A stretch of 28,912 nucleotides of DNA from DATFHX01 sp035247945 (GCA_035247945.1 DATFHX010000014.1:1-28912), one strand, 5' to 3'. Shown: positions 1 through 8,997, numbered from the stretch's first letter. Translations and numbers: made by a program. Notes: a model not told the origin generated them from the letters alone.

Positions 1-1
1 T

Positions 2-1606
2 CGCTTTGGTATGGCACAGGAATACCCTCAGGGAAAATACAAGAAATACAATCTCCCATTTGCCCCAGATTGTAGTGTTACTTCATCACGAAACGTTCGC
101 GTAGCGCTCTATGACGACGACAACGGAACTGCGGGAATTCAGCCAAAACAGTTTAGTATGTATATTCAAGAATACACCCAAGCTGGCGCTGCGACGCAGC
201 GACTTCCGCTTACCATTACGGCGAATAAAAAGCAGAATCTTGGTAATAACACGTGGATTGTTGAAAGTGGAAACAAGCAGTACGCATATGCAAACTTTAC
301 GGTTCGTGCGGGGTATAAGTACAGATGGGTACTTGATTCAATCTATTCGGTAAACCTACTTCAGTTCCAAATGCCATTTGACAGTATTTATTACGAGAAG
401 CCTTGTTCTACGACAGTAAATCGCCAGTCGAGTATTACTCCTACACCGATCGTAGAAGAAGGGCAGACACTTACTGGGCACTTCTCGATTATTAATAGCG
501 GTCCAGTGGCGGGATCTGTGGATTATACGCGCTATGTTTGGAGAGATGATAACGGGGATAGCTCTTGGAATAATAATGAAACAAGGTTCCTGAATGATTC
601 GGGAACTACGGATGTGCCGGCAGGGTCAACAAAGAATTTATCTGATTGGACGGATGTGGCGTCGCTTTCAAAACACGGTTCGAGAGTATGTGTGGGTATT
701 ATGATAAAGCCGGCTAATGGAACTACAAAAGTGACAACACAAGCCTGGGATATTCACTGTACGTCGATAGGGAAGAAGCCTCGTGTTCAGATATGGGGAG
801 GAGATCTTCGTGCGCGTGCAGATATAGAAACAAGTACAGGAACTTTGGATAAAAATGGTACCCAGACGACGTTTGGTAGCTGGGTTGAGTATGGCGCCTT
901 TTCGGTTGGAACGAATAAGAATTTTGCATCTGGTTCAGGACTGGCTGGTGGATCGACGAACGCTACACAGGACCAATGGAGTAGGCTTACATTTGCAAAT
1001 GTAGATGCGTCACATACTCCACAGTATGGAAGCTATACACTTCCGCCGCTTACGCAACTGACAGGACAATTTACGAGTCTGAAAGATAGGGGTGCGCCTC
1101 AGGGTAATCTTGGGGCGCTTGCTAGCGGTGCGTATCATACAGGTGATCTAACAGTGACGGCAAGCTCGATTGCTCCGTCGCAATCGGTGATTATTGTGGC
1201 GACGGGTACGGTAACGATTCAAGGTGACATTACGTATGCAAATGGACCCTTCGACTCGATTTCCAAGATTCCACAGGTAGTGATTATTGCGAACAAGATC
1301 AACATAGCTGGATCGGCAGGTCGTGTAGATGCATGGCTCCTCACGACGGGAGATGGATCTATAAATACCTGTAGCGACGTTGCTGTAACGGCACCGCTAA
1401 ACTCAAATATTTGTAAGAATAAGCTGACGGTAAATGGTCCTGTCTCGACGCAACATCTTTACCTTCGTCGAACGGGTGGGGTAGATGACGATCCCGCAGA
1501 GCTCTTTAACCTTCGTGCAGATGCGTTCCTCTGGGCGCAGCGCCAGGCGAGTGGAACAGGCAAAGCACAGACAGTATATCAAACGGAACTGCCACCTCGC
1601 TTCTAG
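2..1606 (+). CDS. Secreted surface protein, C-terminal part (5' end outside window)
   Basis: The reading frame is open from the first bases of the window, so the gene starts upstream and only the last 534 or so codons are seen. The visible part has an N-terminal stretch with few cysteines, a beta-rich section around residues 140-220 resembling CARDB/DUF11-type extracellular folds (VEEGQTLTGHFSIINSG), and a C-terminal block beginning near KPRVQIWGGDL and ending in ELPPRF. The C-terminal block has repeated Val/Ile-rich turns, suggesting a beta-helix or similar fold. I associate this block and the LPPRF tail with large secreted proteins of Saccharibacteria; that is recollection, not a search. 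No signal peptide can be seen because the start is missing. It lies just upstream of the pilus operon in the same direction but is separated by a promoter. A role as adhesin or surface protein is inference only. Confidence 0.75.
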   Translation, partial: RFGMAQEYPQGKYKKYNLPFAPDCSVTSSRNVRVALYDDDNGTAGIQPKQFSMYIQEYTQAGAATQRLPLTITANKKQNLGNNTWIVESGNKQYAYANFTVRAGYKYRWVLDSIYSVNLLQFQMPFDSIYYEKPCSTTVNRQSSITPTPIVEEGQTLTGHFSIINSGPVAGSVDYTRYVWRDDNGDSSWNNNETRFLNDSGTTDVPAGSTKNLSDWTDVASLSKHGSRVCVGIMIKPANGTTKVTTQAWDIHCTSIGKKPRVQIWGGDLRARADIETSTGTLDKNGTQTTFGSWVEYGAFSVGTNKNFASGSGLAGGSTNATQDQWSRLTFANVDASHTPQYGSYTLPPLTQLTGQFTSLKDRGAPQGNLGALASGAYHTGDLTVTASSIAPSQSVIIVATGTVTIQGDITYANGPFDSISKIPQVVIIANKINIAGSAGRVDAWLLTTGDGSINTCSDVAVTAPLNSNICKNKLTVNGPVSTQHLYLRRTGGVDDDPAELFNLRADAFLWAQRQASGTGKAQTVYQTELPPRF

Positions 1607-1623
1607 TAAATCCAAAAAGCCCT

Positions 1624-1652
1624 TGCCTTATCTTATAACGCTTATGTATAAT
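1624..1652 (+). promoter_or_regulatory. Sigma70-type promoter of the pilus operon (pilM)
   Basis: TTGCCT (1624-1629), a 17-nt spacer, then TATAAT (1647-1652) preceded by TG. The pilM ATG is at 1663, only 10 nt after the -10 box, so the expected transcript starts about 4 nt before the start codon and has no Shine-Dalgarno sequence. This predicts a leaderless mRNA. Confidence 0.75.
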
Positions 1653-1662
1653 AAGTGGTACT

Positions 1663-2712
1663 ATGGCATTACTAAAAAGCGTGGGCGACTTTTTTGCACT
1701 GGACATCGGCACTAATGCAGTGCGGGTCGTGCAACTCTCTCCCAGTGGTCAAAATCAATGGACGCTGCAGCATTATGGCTATGCGGCTGTCGACTTAAAG
1801 ACGACCACGGCAAACTCTAAAGAATCTGAACGTCGACTCGGCGAGATTATTATGACGGCTGTTGGGCAGAGTGGTATTAAAACAAAGAATGTTGCAATCG
1901 GTCTCCCATCTCAGAAGACCTTCACGACAGTGATCGACGTGCCGAATATGCCAGAGGCTGAATTACGAAGTACGATTAAGTACCAGATTGACCAGTACAT
2001 TCCAATGGCTATCGATGAGGCGAAGGTGGATTGGGTGCCTCTTGGGCAGTCGGCTCATGATCCACAGCAGCAAGAAGTACTTCTAGCAAGTACAGCAAAT
2101 AGCTACGCAGAGGAGCGCCTTGAGTTTGTTGAGAATTTGGGACTCAATGTGATTGCTGCTGAACCTGACCCTATTGCGATGATCCGTGCCTTACTTCCAA
2201 CGGGAGTAACGGATGCTCGTCTTATTATTGATGTCGGCGAACTATCTACGGATCTAGTGGTGACATATAACGATGCACCACGCCTTGTTCGTACGATACC
2301 TACAGGTATTCACTCACTTGTAAAAGCGGCGGTTCAGAACCTAAATGTCCAAGAAGACCAGGCTCGCCAATTCATCATTAAATTTGGACTTGCACCAGAT
2401 CGTCTTGAGGGGCAGGTATATCATGCTGTAGAAGGAGTTCTTGAAAACTTTACCGCTGAGCTAACCAAGTCGATCAAGTTCTTCCAGACAAGATATCCAA
2501 ACACCCCAGTAGGTGGAATCCTTCTTTCTGGATATGCGAGTGTTGTGCCTAAGTTTGGTGAATATGTGACTGCAAAAACAGGTATTCAGTCGATGCAAGC
2601 AGACCCATGGCAGAAGGTGAAAATGAGCCAGAGTGACCAACAGCAGCTTGGGGCGATCTCAACCGAATTTGCAACAGCTGTAGGTTTAGCACAAAGGAGT
2701 AACAAGAAATGA
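1663..2712 (+). CDS. pilM: Type IV pilus assembly protein PilM
   Basis: A 349-residue cytoplasmic actin-like ATPase-fold protein. It binds the N-terminal tail of PilN and links the PilN/PilO inner-membrane complex to the pilus motors. The phosphate-1 region FFALDIGTNAVRVVQL lies at residues 10-25, and a second glycine/Asp motif LIIDVGELSTDLV at about 187-199 matches the FtsA/PilM nucleotide-binding layout. Length is normal for the family (about 350). It is the first gene of the operon. Its stop overlaps the pilN start as ATGA (2709-2712), implying translational coupling. The ATG at 1663 is chosen because family homology begins there and the promoter ends only 10 nt upstream. Confidence 0.93.
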   Translation: MALLKSVGDFFALDIGTNAVRVVQLSPSGQNQWTLQHYGYAAVDLKTTTANSKESERRLGEIIMTAVGQSGIKTKNVAIGLPSQKTFTTVIDVPNMPEAELRSTIKYQIDQYIPMAIDEAKVDWVPLGQSAHDPQQQEVLLASTANSYAEERLEFVENLGLNVIAAEPDPIAMIRALLPTGVTDARLIIDVGELSTDLVVTYNDAPRLVRTIPTGIHSLVKAAVQNLNVQEDQARQFIIKFGLAPDRLEGQVYHAVEGVLENFTAELTKSIKFFQTRYPNTPVGGILLSGYASVVPKFGEYVTAKTGIQSMQADPWQKVKMSQSDQQQLGAISTEFATAVGLAQRSNKK

Positions 2713-3437
2713 TAGAAATCAATCTTGTCCCTGATGTTAAGCAGGAGCTTATCAAGGCGCAACGTGTTCGTACCGGTGTTATTTCAATGTCAATTCTTAT
2801 TTGTCTCATTGCAGCGGGAATCGTTGTTGCGCTAGCGCTCTGGGTATTTGCGCTCCAGACGGTGCGTGGCGCGCTTGCTGATAACAATATAAAGACGCAG
2901 AGTGATAAGCTTGCGGCTGTTCAGGATGTGTCTAATACTCTGACTATTCAGAATCAACTGAGTAAGCTTCCTGGGCTTCACGATAGTAAAAGTATCGATT
3001 CACGTATTTTCGATATTCTTTCTACGATCAATCCACCAGATCCTAACACGATAGCAATTACGAACTTACAGTTAGATGCTTCAGCCAAGACGGTGAGTAT
3101 TGAGGGGCAAGCAAAGAACGGGTATCCTGCGCTCGAAGTCTTCAAGAAGACGATTGATGCGACTAAGTTTGAATACACTCAAGGTGGTCAGAAGCAATCC
3201 GTTGCGCTTGCATCGCAGATGAGCGACAGTGACCGTAGCTACGGAGAGGACGCATCTGGTGCTCGTGTTCTACGGTTCTCACTATCGTTTACTTATCCAG
3301 ACTTACTCTTCTCGAGAACGGCAGAAAATGCACAGATCGTTGCGCCAAGTCGAACGAATGTAACTGACTCACTTCTAGGAGTTCCACAGAGTTTGTTTAC
3401 ACAGCAAGCGGCTGACGAAAAGGGAGGAAATCAATAA
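2709..3437 (+). CDS. pilN: Type IV pilus assembly protein PilN
   Basis: A 242-residue bitopic membrane protein. It opens with the MIEINLVPD motif typical of PilN (the short cytoplasmic tail that docks into PilM). One membrane helix follows at about residues 22-48 (ISMSILICLIAAGIVVALAL and onward). The rest is an extracytoplasmic coiled-coil plus ferredoxin-like domain that pairs with PilO. Part of the pilM-N-O alignment complex. The start overlaps pilM by 4 nt and the stop shares one base with the pilO start (TAATG at 3435-3439). At 242 residues it is somewhat longer than proteobacterial PilN (about 180-200), with an extended C-terminal region. Identification rests on the N-terminal motif, topology and gene order. 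Confidence 0.85.
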   Translation: MIEINLVPDVKQELIKAQRVRTGVISMSILICLIAAGIVVALALWVFALQTVRGALADNNIKTQSDKLAAVQDVSNTLTIQNQLSKLPGLHDSKSIDSRIFDILSTINPPDPNTIAITNLQLDASAKTVSIEGQAKNGYPALEVFKKTIDATKFEYTQGGQKQSVALASQMSDSDRSYGEDASGARVLRFSLSFTYPDLLFSRTAENAQIVAPSRTNVTDSLLGVPQSLFTQQAADEKGGNQ

Positions 3438-4135
3438 TGGCAGCAAACGAAACAGCGCTTCGAAAGCGCCAGCAGATAGCGAAAGCGAACCGCACGATGT
3501 TCCTTTGGGTTGCTATTGCCTCTGCTATTGTCGGGGTTGCGCTTGTTGCTGCAATATTCTTGTTCCAGAAGGCGCTCTTTAATGAGAAGGTTCTTGCTGA
3601 GAAGGATAAGACAGTATCGACACTCACGAAAAATAATCAGGTAATTGGTGACCTCAAAGACCAGATTCGTGTTCTTAATACGAACCAAGCTTTGAAAGAC
3701 TCGATGATTGCAGGTGAAGACCAGCCGGTGCAAGCAGTTCTAGACGCACTTCCTTCTGACGCTAACTCATCTGCGCTGGGGGCGTCGTTGCAGGAGAAGT
3801 TCCTCAACGATGGCGCTCTAAAAGTGGAATCACTAACAGTTGATCCTGTTGTAGGTGTCGAGTCTCAGTCGAGTTCAAATGTCCAAGACGCATCTACAAG
3901 CGCCACGACAAGTGAAAACCAGATTACCTTCAGATTTGCCGTGAGTACTGACAGTGGCAACGCAAGTGCGCTAAAAAGTCTTTTGCAGCGACTAGAACGC
4001 TCGATTCGTCCAATTGACCTCACGTCTGTAACTGTTGAAACGCAGGGCGCGCGACTTGTAATGACTGTTGCTGGACGTTCGTTCTATGAACCTTCTAAAA
4101 CGGTTGAACTTAAAGAAAAGACGGTAAAGCCATGA
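3437..4135 (+). CDS. pilO: PilO-like type IV pilus assembly protein
   Basis: A 232-residue protein with a positively charged cytoplasmic tail (residues 1-22), one membrane helix at about 24-45 (FLWVAIASAIVGVALVAAIFLF), a heptad-like region at about 50-85 and an extracytoplasmic alpha/beta domain. Position after pilN and topology identify it as the PilO partner; sequence conservation of PilO is low, so the call relies on context. A Ser/Thr-rich linker lies at about residues 140-160. The start overlaps the pilN stop by one base and the stop overlaps the next gene by 4 nt, so the unit is translationally coupled. Confidence 0.78.
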   Translation: MAANETALRKRQQIAKANRTMFLWVAIASAIVGVALVAAIFLFQKALFNEKVLAEKDKTVSTLTKNNQVIGDLKDQIRVLNTNQALKDSMIAGEDQPVQAVLDALPSDANSSALGASLQEKFLNDGALKVESLTVDPVVGVESQSSSNVQDASTSATTSENQITFRFAVSTDSGNASALKSLLQRLERSIRPIDLTSVTVETQGARLVMTVAGRSFYEPSKTVELKEKTVKP

Positions 4136-4365
4136 AAAAAACAGATATAGCCATGATTATCTTTATTGCGGCAATTAGCGTTCTTATTGCGTACTTTGTT
4201 GCTAACGCTGTTATTGGTAGCCCAAGTAAGGAATCTGTGAAGGTGAAAACGGCAGAGGCGATCACTTCTGATGTTCAGAAGCCGGATCCGGCCATCTTTA
4301 ATACAAATGCAATTAACCCAACCGTAGAGGTTATTATTGGTACGCAATCTCAGGGTAGCCAGTAG
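4132..4365 (+). CDS. Small single-pass membrane protein between pilO and pilB
   Basis: A 77-residue protein with a short basic start (MKKTD), one membrane helix at about residues 6-28 (IAMIIFIAAISVLIAYFVAN), and a polar extracytoplasmic tail of about 45 residues rich in Val, Thr and Asn-Pro. It occupies the place where the lipoprotein PilP sits in diderm operons (after pilO), but it has no lipobox Cys and no PilP HR domain, and its size is a third of PilP. I do not recognise a named family. The 4-nt ATGA overlap with pilO and close spacing to pilB (10 nt) make it part of the pilus operon. A stabilising role in the PilN/PilO complex is conjecture. Confidence 0.75.
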   Translation: MKKTDIAMIIFIAAISVLIAYFVANAVIGSPSKESVKVKTAEAITSDVQKPDPAIFNTNAINPTVEVIIGTQSQGSQ

Positions 4366-4375
4366 GTGGTAATCC

Positions 4376-6139
4376 ATGGCGCTTTTGACGAGTGATCTAC
4401 AAGAGAAGCTGATGAACCTCCTCACGGAGGAGGGTCTTGTTGATGAGAAAGTTCTTCGTCAAGCGCAGGATGACGCCGCAAAAACGAATAAGCCGATCCT
4501 TGCCATCCTGACCGAAGAGGGGATTGTTAACGACGAATTACTTGCGCATGCAATTGCGCAGGTTTCGGGTGTTCCATATGTGAATCTAAGTAATACAATC
4601 GTCGACCAGGATGTTCTTGCGCTTTTACCAGAAGACATTGCTGAGCGGTTTATGGCCGTTCCGCTTGCAGAAGTGCAGAATCGTCTTGCTGTTGCGATGA
4701 TTGATGCAAATAACGTGCAGGCAGTCGATTATCTTGCGAATCGTATTCAACGTCCACTAAAGGTGTTTATGGCATCGGAGTCAGGAGTACGTCACGTACT
4801 TGACCAGTATCGAACCGATCTTTCTTCTGTTGACGTGGCTGCGCAGGCTTCCCAGGAAGAAGCGCGTGCGAGTAACGAGAGTGATATTAAAACGATTGTC
4901 CAAGATTCGCCGATTAGCCGTGCGCTTTCGACAATTCTTGAGTACGCGGTAAAGGCACGGGCTTCGGACATTCACATCGAACCGCTGGAGAAATCGTTGA
5001 AGATCCGTTGTCGTATCGATGGTGTACTCCGTGAGATTATGCAACTTCCAAAATCGATCGAGCCTGCACTTGTCAGCCGTATTAAGATTCTCTCAAATCT
5101 AAAGATTGACGAGCACCGTATTCCTCAGGATGGACAGTTTACTGTAAAAGTAGCAGGGAAGGAAGTTGACCTTCGTATTGCTATTAGCCCGGTTGTTTGG
5201 GGTGAACAGGTGGTTATTCGTTTGCTCGATAAAACAGGTAACACCTTTGACATTGAACAGATGGGGTATGCCGGTCGTGCACTTCGAATGATTCGTAAGG
5301 GTATTCATAAACCAAACGGTATGATCCTTACGAGCGGTCCAACCGGATCCGGTAAGTCGACAAGTCTGTATGCGCTTATTAAAGAGATTAAGGACGAGAG
5401 TATTAACATCGTTACTCTAGAGGATCCTGTCGAATACAAGATGGACGGAGTGAACCAGATTCAGGTAAACCCTGATGTTGGATTGACGTTTGCGACGGGT
5501 CTTCGATCTATCCTTCGCCAAGATCCGAATGTGATCATGGTGGGTGAGATTCGTGATGCTGAAACAGCAAACCTTGCAGTGCAGGCCTCGCTAACAGGAC
5601 ACCTTGTGTTTAGTACGCTTCACACCAACTCTGCAGCTGGAGTGCTTCCACGTCTCCTTGATATGAATATTGAGCCATTCCTGATTGCGAGTACCGTTAA
5701 TACAATTATTGGCCAGCGACTTGTACGTCGAGTTGCTCCGCAGCGCGATACATATCAATCAACGCCGATTGAAACGCAGACGATTCAGCAGACGATTGGA
5801 CACTTGCTTCCAAAGACGCGTGCAGATGTCGCTCGAGTTTCGGCCGATCTGGGCTACAAAGACTTGCCACTTGCAGGGCAAACCGCTTATACTTTAGTCA
5901 AGGGAAAGGATACCCCGCAAACGCCACGTGGCTATTCTGGTCGAGCCGGACTCTACGAAGTGATGGATGTCACTGAGGAGATTCAGAGGCTGATCACATC
6001 ACGTGCTACGAGTGCTGATATTCAACGTAAAGCGATTGAACAGGGCATGGTGACGATGCGTCAAGATGGCTATCTTAAGGCACTTCAGGGTATCACGACA
6101 TTAGAAGAAGTTAACCGAGTTGCTGCGGACATAGCATAA
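4376..6139 (+). CDS. pilB: Type IV pilus extension ATPase PilB (GspE family)
   Basis: A 587-residue hexameric ATPase that powers pilus polymerisation from the cytoplasmic side through PilC. Domains: an MshEN/T2SSE N-terminal domain (about 1-145), a linker, an N2 domain (about 175-290), then the RecA-like ATPase. Motifs: Walker A GPTGSGKST (321-329), Asp box TLEDPVEY (347-354), Walker B VIMVGEIRD (386-394), His box TGHLVFSTLHTN (407-418). The C-terminal zinc module of classical PilB/GspE (two CxxC pairs before YxGRxGxxE) is absent: the corresponding region around residues 450-527 has no cysteine, although GYSGRAGLYEV is kept. A Shine-Dalgarno-like AGGTGG precedes the ATG. Next gene pilT starts 16 nt downstream. 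Confidence 0.95.
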   Translation: MALLTSDLQEKLMNLLTEEGLVDEKVLRQAQDDAAKTNKPILAILTEEGIVNDELLAHAIAQVSGVPYVNLSNTIVDQDVLALLPEDIAERFMAVPLAEVQNRLAVAMIDANNVQAVDYLANRIQRPLKVFMASESGVRHVLDQYRTDLSSVDVAAQASQEEARASNESDIKTIVQDSPISRALSTILEYAVKARASDIHIEPLEKSLKIRCRIDGVLREIMQLPKSIEPALVSRIKILSNLKIDEHRIPQDGQFTVKVAGKEVDLRIAISPVVWGEQVVIRLLDKTGNTFDIEQMGYAGRALRMIRKGIHKPNGMILTSGPTGSGKSTSLYALIKEIKDESINIVTLEDPVEYKMDGVNQIQVNPDVGLTFATGLRSILRQDPNVIMVGEIRDAETANLAVQASLTGHLVFSTLHTNSAAGVLPRLLDMNIEPFLIASTVNTIIGQRLVRRVAPQRDTYQSTPIETQTIQQTIGHLLPKTRADVARVSADLGYKDLPLAGQTAYTLVKGKDTPQTPRGYSGRAGLYEVMDVTEEIQRLITSRATSADIQRKAIEQGMVTMRQDGYLKALQGITTLEEVNRVAADIA

Positions 6140-6155
6140 GAAGGGTGGAAACAAA

Positions 6156-7223
6156 ATGAATCAAGAACTCCGAATCGAGGTACTACTAGAGGAAGTAGTA
6201 AAGAAACGAGCGTCCGACCTTCACTTACAGGTGGGACTCCCTCCAATGCTACGCATCGATGGAAAGTTGATGCCTATCGCAGGGTATAACAATTTAGACG
6301 AAGCTGCGGTTGAATCACTCGTATTCGCTATCCTGGATCAAGATCAGCAGCAAATCCTTCTCAAAGACAAGGAATTCGATTTCAGCTTTGCCTTTGGTAC
6401 ACTCGGTCGTTTCCGTGTAAACGCCTTTCATGAGCGTGGTAACCTTGCTGCGGCACTTCGTTTGATCCCTAATGAAATCAAATCTGTTACAGAGCTCGGT
6501 ATGCCCCCTGTTGTACTTAGCTTCGCAGACTATCCTCGAGGGCTTGTACTGGTGACTGGACCAACAGGGTCGGGTAAGTCGACGACACTTGCAGCACTCG
6601 TTGATAAGATTAACAGCGAACGCGCTGATCACATCATTACAATTGAGGATCCAATCGAGTTTACGCATAAATCGAAAAAATCTGTTGTTGTGCAGCGAGA
6701 GGTTCACTACGACACCTATAGCTTCTCTGCAGCACTTCGCTCAAGCCTCCGTCAAGATCCGGATGTTGTGCTTATTGGTGAGATGCGTGACCTGGAAACA
6801 ATCTCTGCGGCCATTACGATCGCCGAAACAGGTCACTTGGTGTTTGCAACACTTCACACCAATAGCGCAGCACAGTCAATCGACCGTATGATCGACGTAT
6901 TTCCACCGCACCAACAGCCACAAATTCGAGCTCAGCTTTCCAACATCTTGATGGCAATCTGTTCACAGCGGCTTATCCCGGCAATTGGAGGTGGGCGAGT
7001 AGTAGCAGCAGAGGTGCTTGTCGCGAACCCGGCAGTTCGTAATATCATCCGTGAAGGAAAGTCTCACCAACTTGATGCGGTTATTCAAACAGGTGCTGAC
7101 CAAGGAATGCAGACAATGGACCGTACGCTCGTAAGCCTTATCCAGAATGGTACGGTTACTTACGATGAAGCTAGAAACTTTGCTGTAGATCTGACTGAAT
7201 TTGAACGGCTAATGAGAGGATAG
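6156..7223 (+). CDS. pilT: Type IV pilus retraction ATPase PilT
   Basis: A 355-residue hexameric ATPase that depolymerises pili and so drives twitching and uptake. It has the PilT N-terminal signature (ASDLHLQVGLPPMLRIDG, residues 19-36), the arginine-containing AALRLIP segment (99-105), Walker A GPTGSGKST (135-143), Asp box ITIEDPIEF, Walker B VVLIGEMRD, His box TGHLVFATLHTN, and the C-terminal signature IREGKSHQLDAVIQTG. Size and motif order are those of true PilT rather than a second PilB. A Shine-Dalgarno AAGGGTGG precedes the ATG. Its presence in the same operon as pilB indicates a retractable pilus, not a secretion pseudopilus only. Confidence 0.95.
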   Translation: MNQELRIEVLLEEVVKKRASDLHLQVGLPPMLRIDGKLMPIAGYNNLDEAAVESLVFAILDQDQQQILLKDKEFDFSFAFGTLGRFRVNAFHERGNLAAALRLIPNEIKSVTELGMPPVVLSFADYPRGLVLVTGPTGSGKSTTLAALVDKINSERADHIITIEDPIEFTHKSKKSVVVQREVHYDTYSFSAALRSSLRQDPDVVLIGEMRDLETISAAITIAETGHLVFATLHTNSAAQSIDRMIDVFPPHQQPQIRAQLSNILMAICSQRLIPAIGGGRVVAAEVLVANPAVRNIIREGKSHQLDAVIQTGADQGMQTMDRTLVSLIQNGTVTYDEARNFAVDLTEFERLMRG

Positions 7224-7224
7224 C

Positions 7225-8436
7225 ATGAAGCGGTTCGAATATCAGGCTAAAGATAGCACCACAAACAAGATTGTTAAGGCGACTGTTCAGGCGGATTCTG
7301 AAAATGCAGCCGCACGTCTTCTGATTGCACAGGGGTTTACTCCTCTAGATATTAAAGAAGTAAATGAAGAGGGAAGTTTCTTCGCTCGCTTGTCCGGTCG
7401 CATAACAACGAAGGATAAAATTGTCTTTACAAGGCAACTTGCAACGCTTATTGGAGCTGGACTTCCTCTTTCTCAGAGCCTCCATACCGTAGTTGAGCAG
7501 ACAGATAACAAGAGACTTCGTGATGTTGCCGAGGATATCGTTGCCTCTGTAGAAGGTGGCAAATCACTCTCGGAGTCATTTTCAAAGCACTCGGATGTTT
7601 TTGATAAGGTCTTCCTAGCTCTAATAGCTGCAGGTGAAGTTTCTGGTACGCTCGATGAGTCACTCCAGCGAATCGCTACGCAGCAGGAAAAGGATGCTGC
7701 AACGATGAGTAAGATTAGGGGGGCGCTAACGTATCCGATTATCGTACTTGTTGTCATCTTCGGCGTGATGGCATTCATGCTATTTACGGTCGTGCCTCAA
7801 GTTGAGAAACTGTACCACGACCTTAAGAAAGAACTGCCATTCTTGACGCAGGTCATGGTCTCGATGGCAAACTTCTTCGCACACTATTGGTGGCTGGTTA
7901 TTATCCTTGTAGGGATTGGTGTCTACTTCCTTCTCCAGTATCTTAAGACAGATGCGGGAATTAGGTTCAAGGATAATCTAAAACTCAATGTACCATTGTT
8001 TGGTACGATGTTCCGAAAGCTATATATGGCCCGATTTGCACGTACGGGTCAGACGCTCCTTTCTACAGGAGTGGCTATGCTCGATATGCTACGTATTACA
8101 AGTGACTCAGTAAATAATACGATTGTCGGAAGGAGTATAGATAGGGCTGCAGAAAAGGTGAAGGGTGGTAAGGCGCTTTCTACTGCACTCCAGCCGGAAG
8201 ACTACATCCTACCTCTTGTTCCTCAGATGATTAAGATTGGTGAACAATCGGGGAAGATTGATGAAATGATGGGAAAAACGGCTCAAGTCTATGAGGATGA
8301 GCTTGATGAGGAGATTAAAGCAATCTCAACTGCTATTGAGCCAATTCTGATGGTTGTACTTGCTGTTGTGGCTGGTGGAATGGTCGCTGCAATTCTCTTG
8401 CCAATTTATAGCCTTGTGAACACTATAAATGTATAG
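7225..8436 (+). CDS. pilC: Type IV pilus inner-membrane platform protein PilC
   Basis: A 403-residue polytopic GspF-family protein, the membrane platform on which PilB and PilT act. It starts MKRFEYQAKD, as the family does. The first GspF domain (about 65-190) has FTRQLATLIGAGLPLSQSL, and the second GspF domain (about 265-390) has FARTGQTLLSTGVAMLDML, giving the usual internal repeat. Membrane segments lie at about 169-191, 220-240 and 374-397. The gene starts 1 nt after the pilT stop. The intergenic space that follows (8437-8517) has an imperfect hairpin (8439-8457, 8 bp) without a T-run, which could stabilise or attenuate the message before the highly expressed pilin. Confidence 0.93.
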   Translation: MKRFEYQAKDSTTNKIVKATVQADSENAAARLLIAQGFTPLDIKEVNEEGSFFARLSGRITTKDKIVFTRQLATLIGAGLPLSQSLHTVVEQTDNKRLRDVAEDIVASVEGGKSLSESFSKHSDVFDKVFLALIAAGEVSGTLDESLQRIATQQEKDAATMSKIRGALTYPIIVLVVIFGVMAFMLFTVVPQVEKLYHDLKKELPFLTQVMVSMANFFAHYWWLVIILVGIGVYFLLQYLKTDAGIRFKDNLKLNVPLFGTMFRKLYMARFARTGQTLLSTGVAMLDMLRITSDSVNNTIVGRSIDRAAEKVKGGKALSTALQPEDYILPLVPQMIKIGEQSGKIDEMMGKTAQVYEDELDEEIKAISTAIEPILMVVLAVVAGGMVAAILLPIYSLVNTINV

Positions 8437-8517
8437 ACAATCCATGGTTCATGGGTTACTATTAGCATAAGCGTCTAACGCACTAATAATTGTTCATAGA
8501 AAGGTGGAAATTGTTTT

Positions 8518-8988
8518 ATGAACGTACAAACAAATAACCAAAAGGGCTTCACTATCATCGAGGTTGTGTTGGTTCTTGCTATTGCGGGACTGATTTTCTT
8601 GATGGTCTTCATTGCCCTACCTGCACTTCAGCGTAGTCAGCGTGATACGCAGCGTCGCGATGATGCAGCTAAACTAATCAGTCAGCTTAATAGCTACTCG
8701 ACGAATAATAAGGGTGCCATACCTACTAACCAAACAGCGCTCAAGGACTTTGCTACATCTTATCTTAAATGGGCTGCTGACGGCAGTGGTGAGTTTAACG
8801 ATCCAACTACTGGTGTTGGATATGTCCTCGACTACGGTACTGGTACACCTACTACCGATGGACACATTCTTTATTTGAATGGTGGAAACTGTAGTAATGA
8901 ATCGATTGTTACGGGAGGTAGTGCTCGCCAAGCGGCAATAGCTATCAAACTTGAAGGAAGCGGTGTCTTCTGTACGACAAGTAAGTAG
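8518..8988 (+). CDS. Major type IV pilin (prepilin)
   Basis: A 156-residue prepilin. The leader MNVQTNNQKG ends in Gly10, and cleavage by PilD would give mature FTIIEVVLVLAIAGLIF, with the invariant Glu at mature +5 and the long hydrophobic N-terminal helix. The C-terminal part carries two cysteines (C125 and C152) that could form the disulfide-bounded D-region loop. It is last in the main operon, with a good Shine-Dalgarno (AAGGTGG, 8501-8507) 10 nt before the ATG, unlike the leaderless promoters nearby, and is followed by a strong terminator. Its position and SD suggest high expression; calling it the major pilin is inference from position and from the minor pilins being grouped elsewhere. 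Confidence 0.88.
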   Translation: MNVQTNNQKGFTIIEVVLVLAIAGLIFLMVFIALPALQRSQRDTQRRDDAAKLISQLNSYSTNNKGAIPTNQTALKDFATSYLKWAADGSGEFNDPTTGVGYVLDYGTGTPTTDGHILYLNGGNCSNESIVTGGSARQAAIAIKLEGSGVFCTTSK

Positions 8989-8997
8989 CTCTAAGAA

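Noticed and set aside
8439..8481. Two small hairpins between pilC and the pilin gene as a terminator
   Set aside because: Stems are short or contain G-T pairs and there is no T-run; the pilin gene has no convincing promoter of its own.
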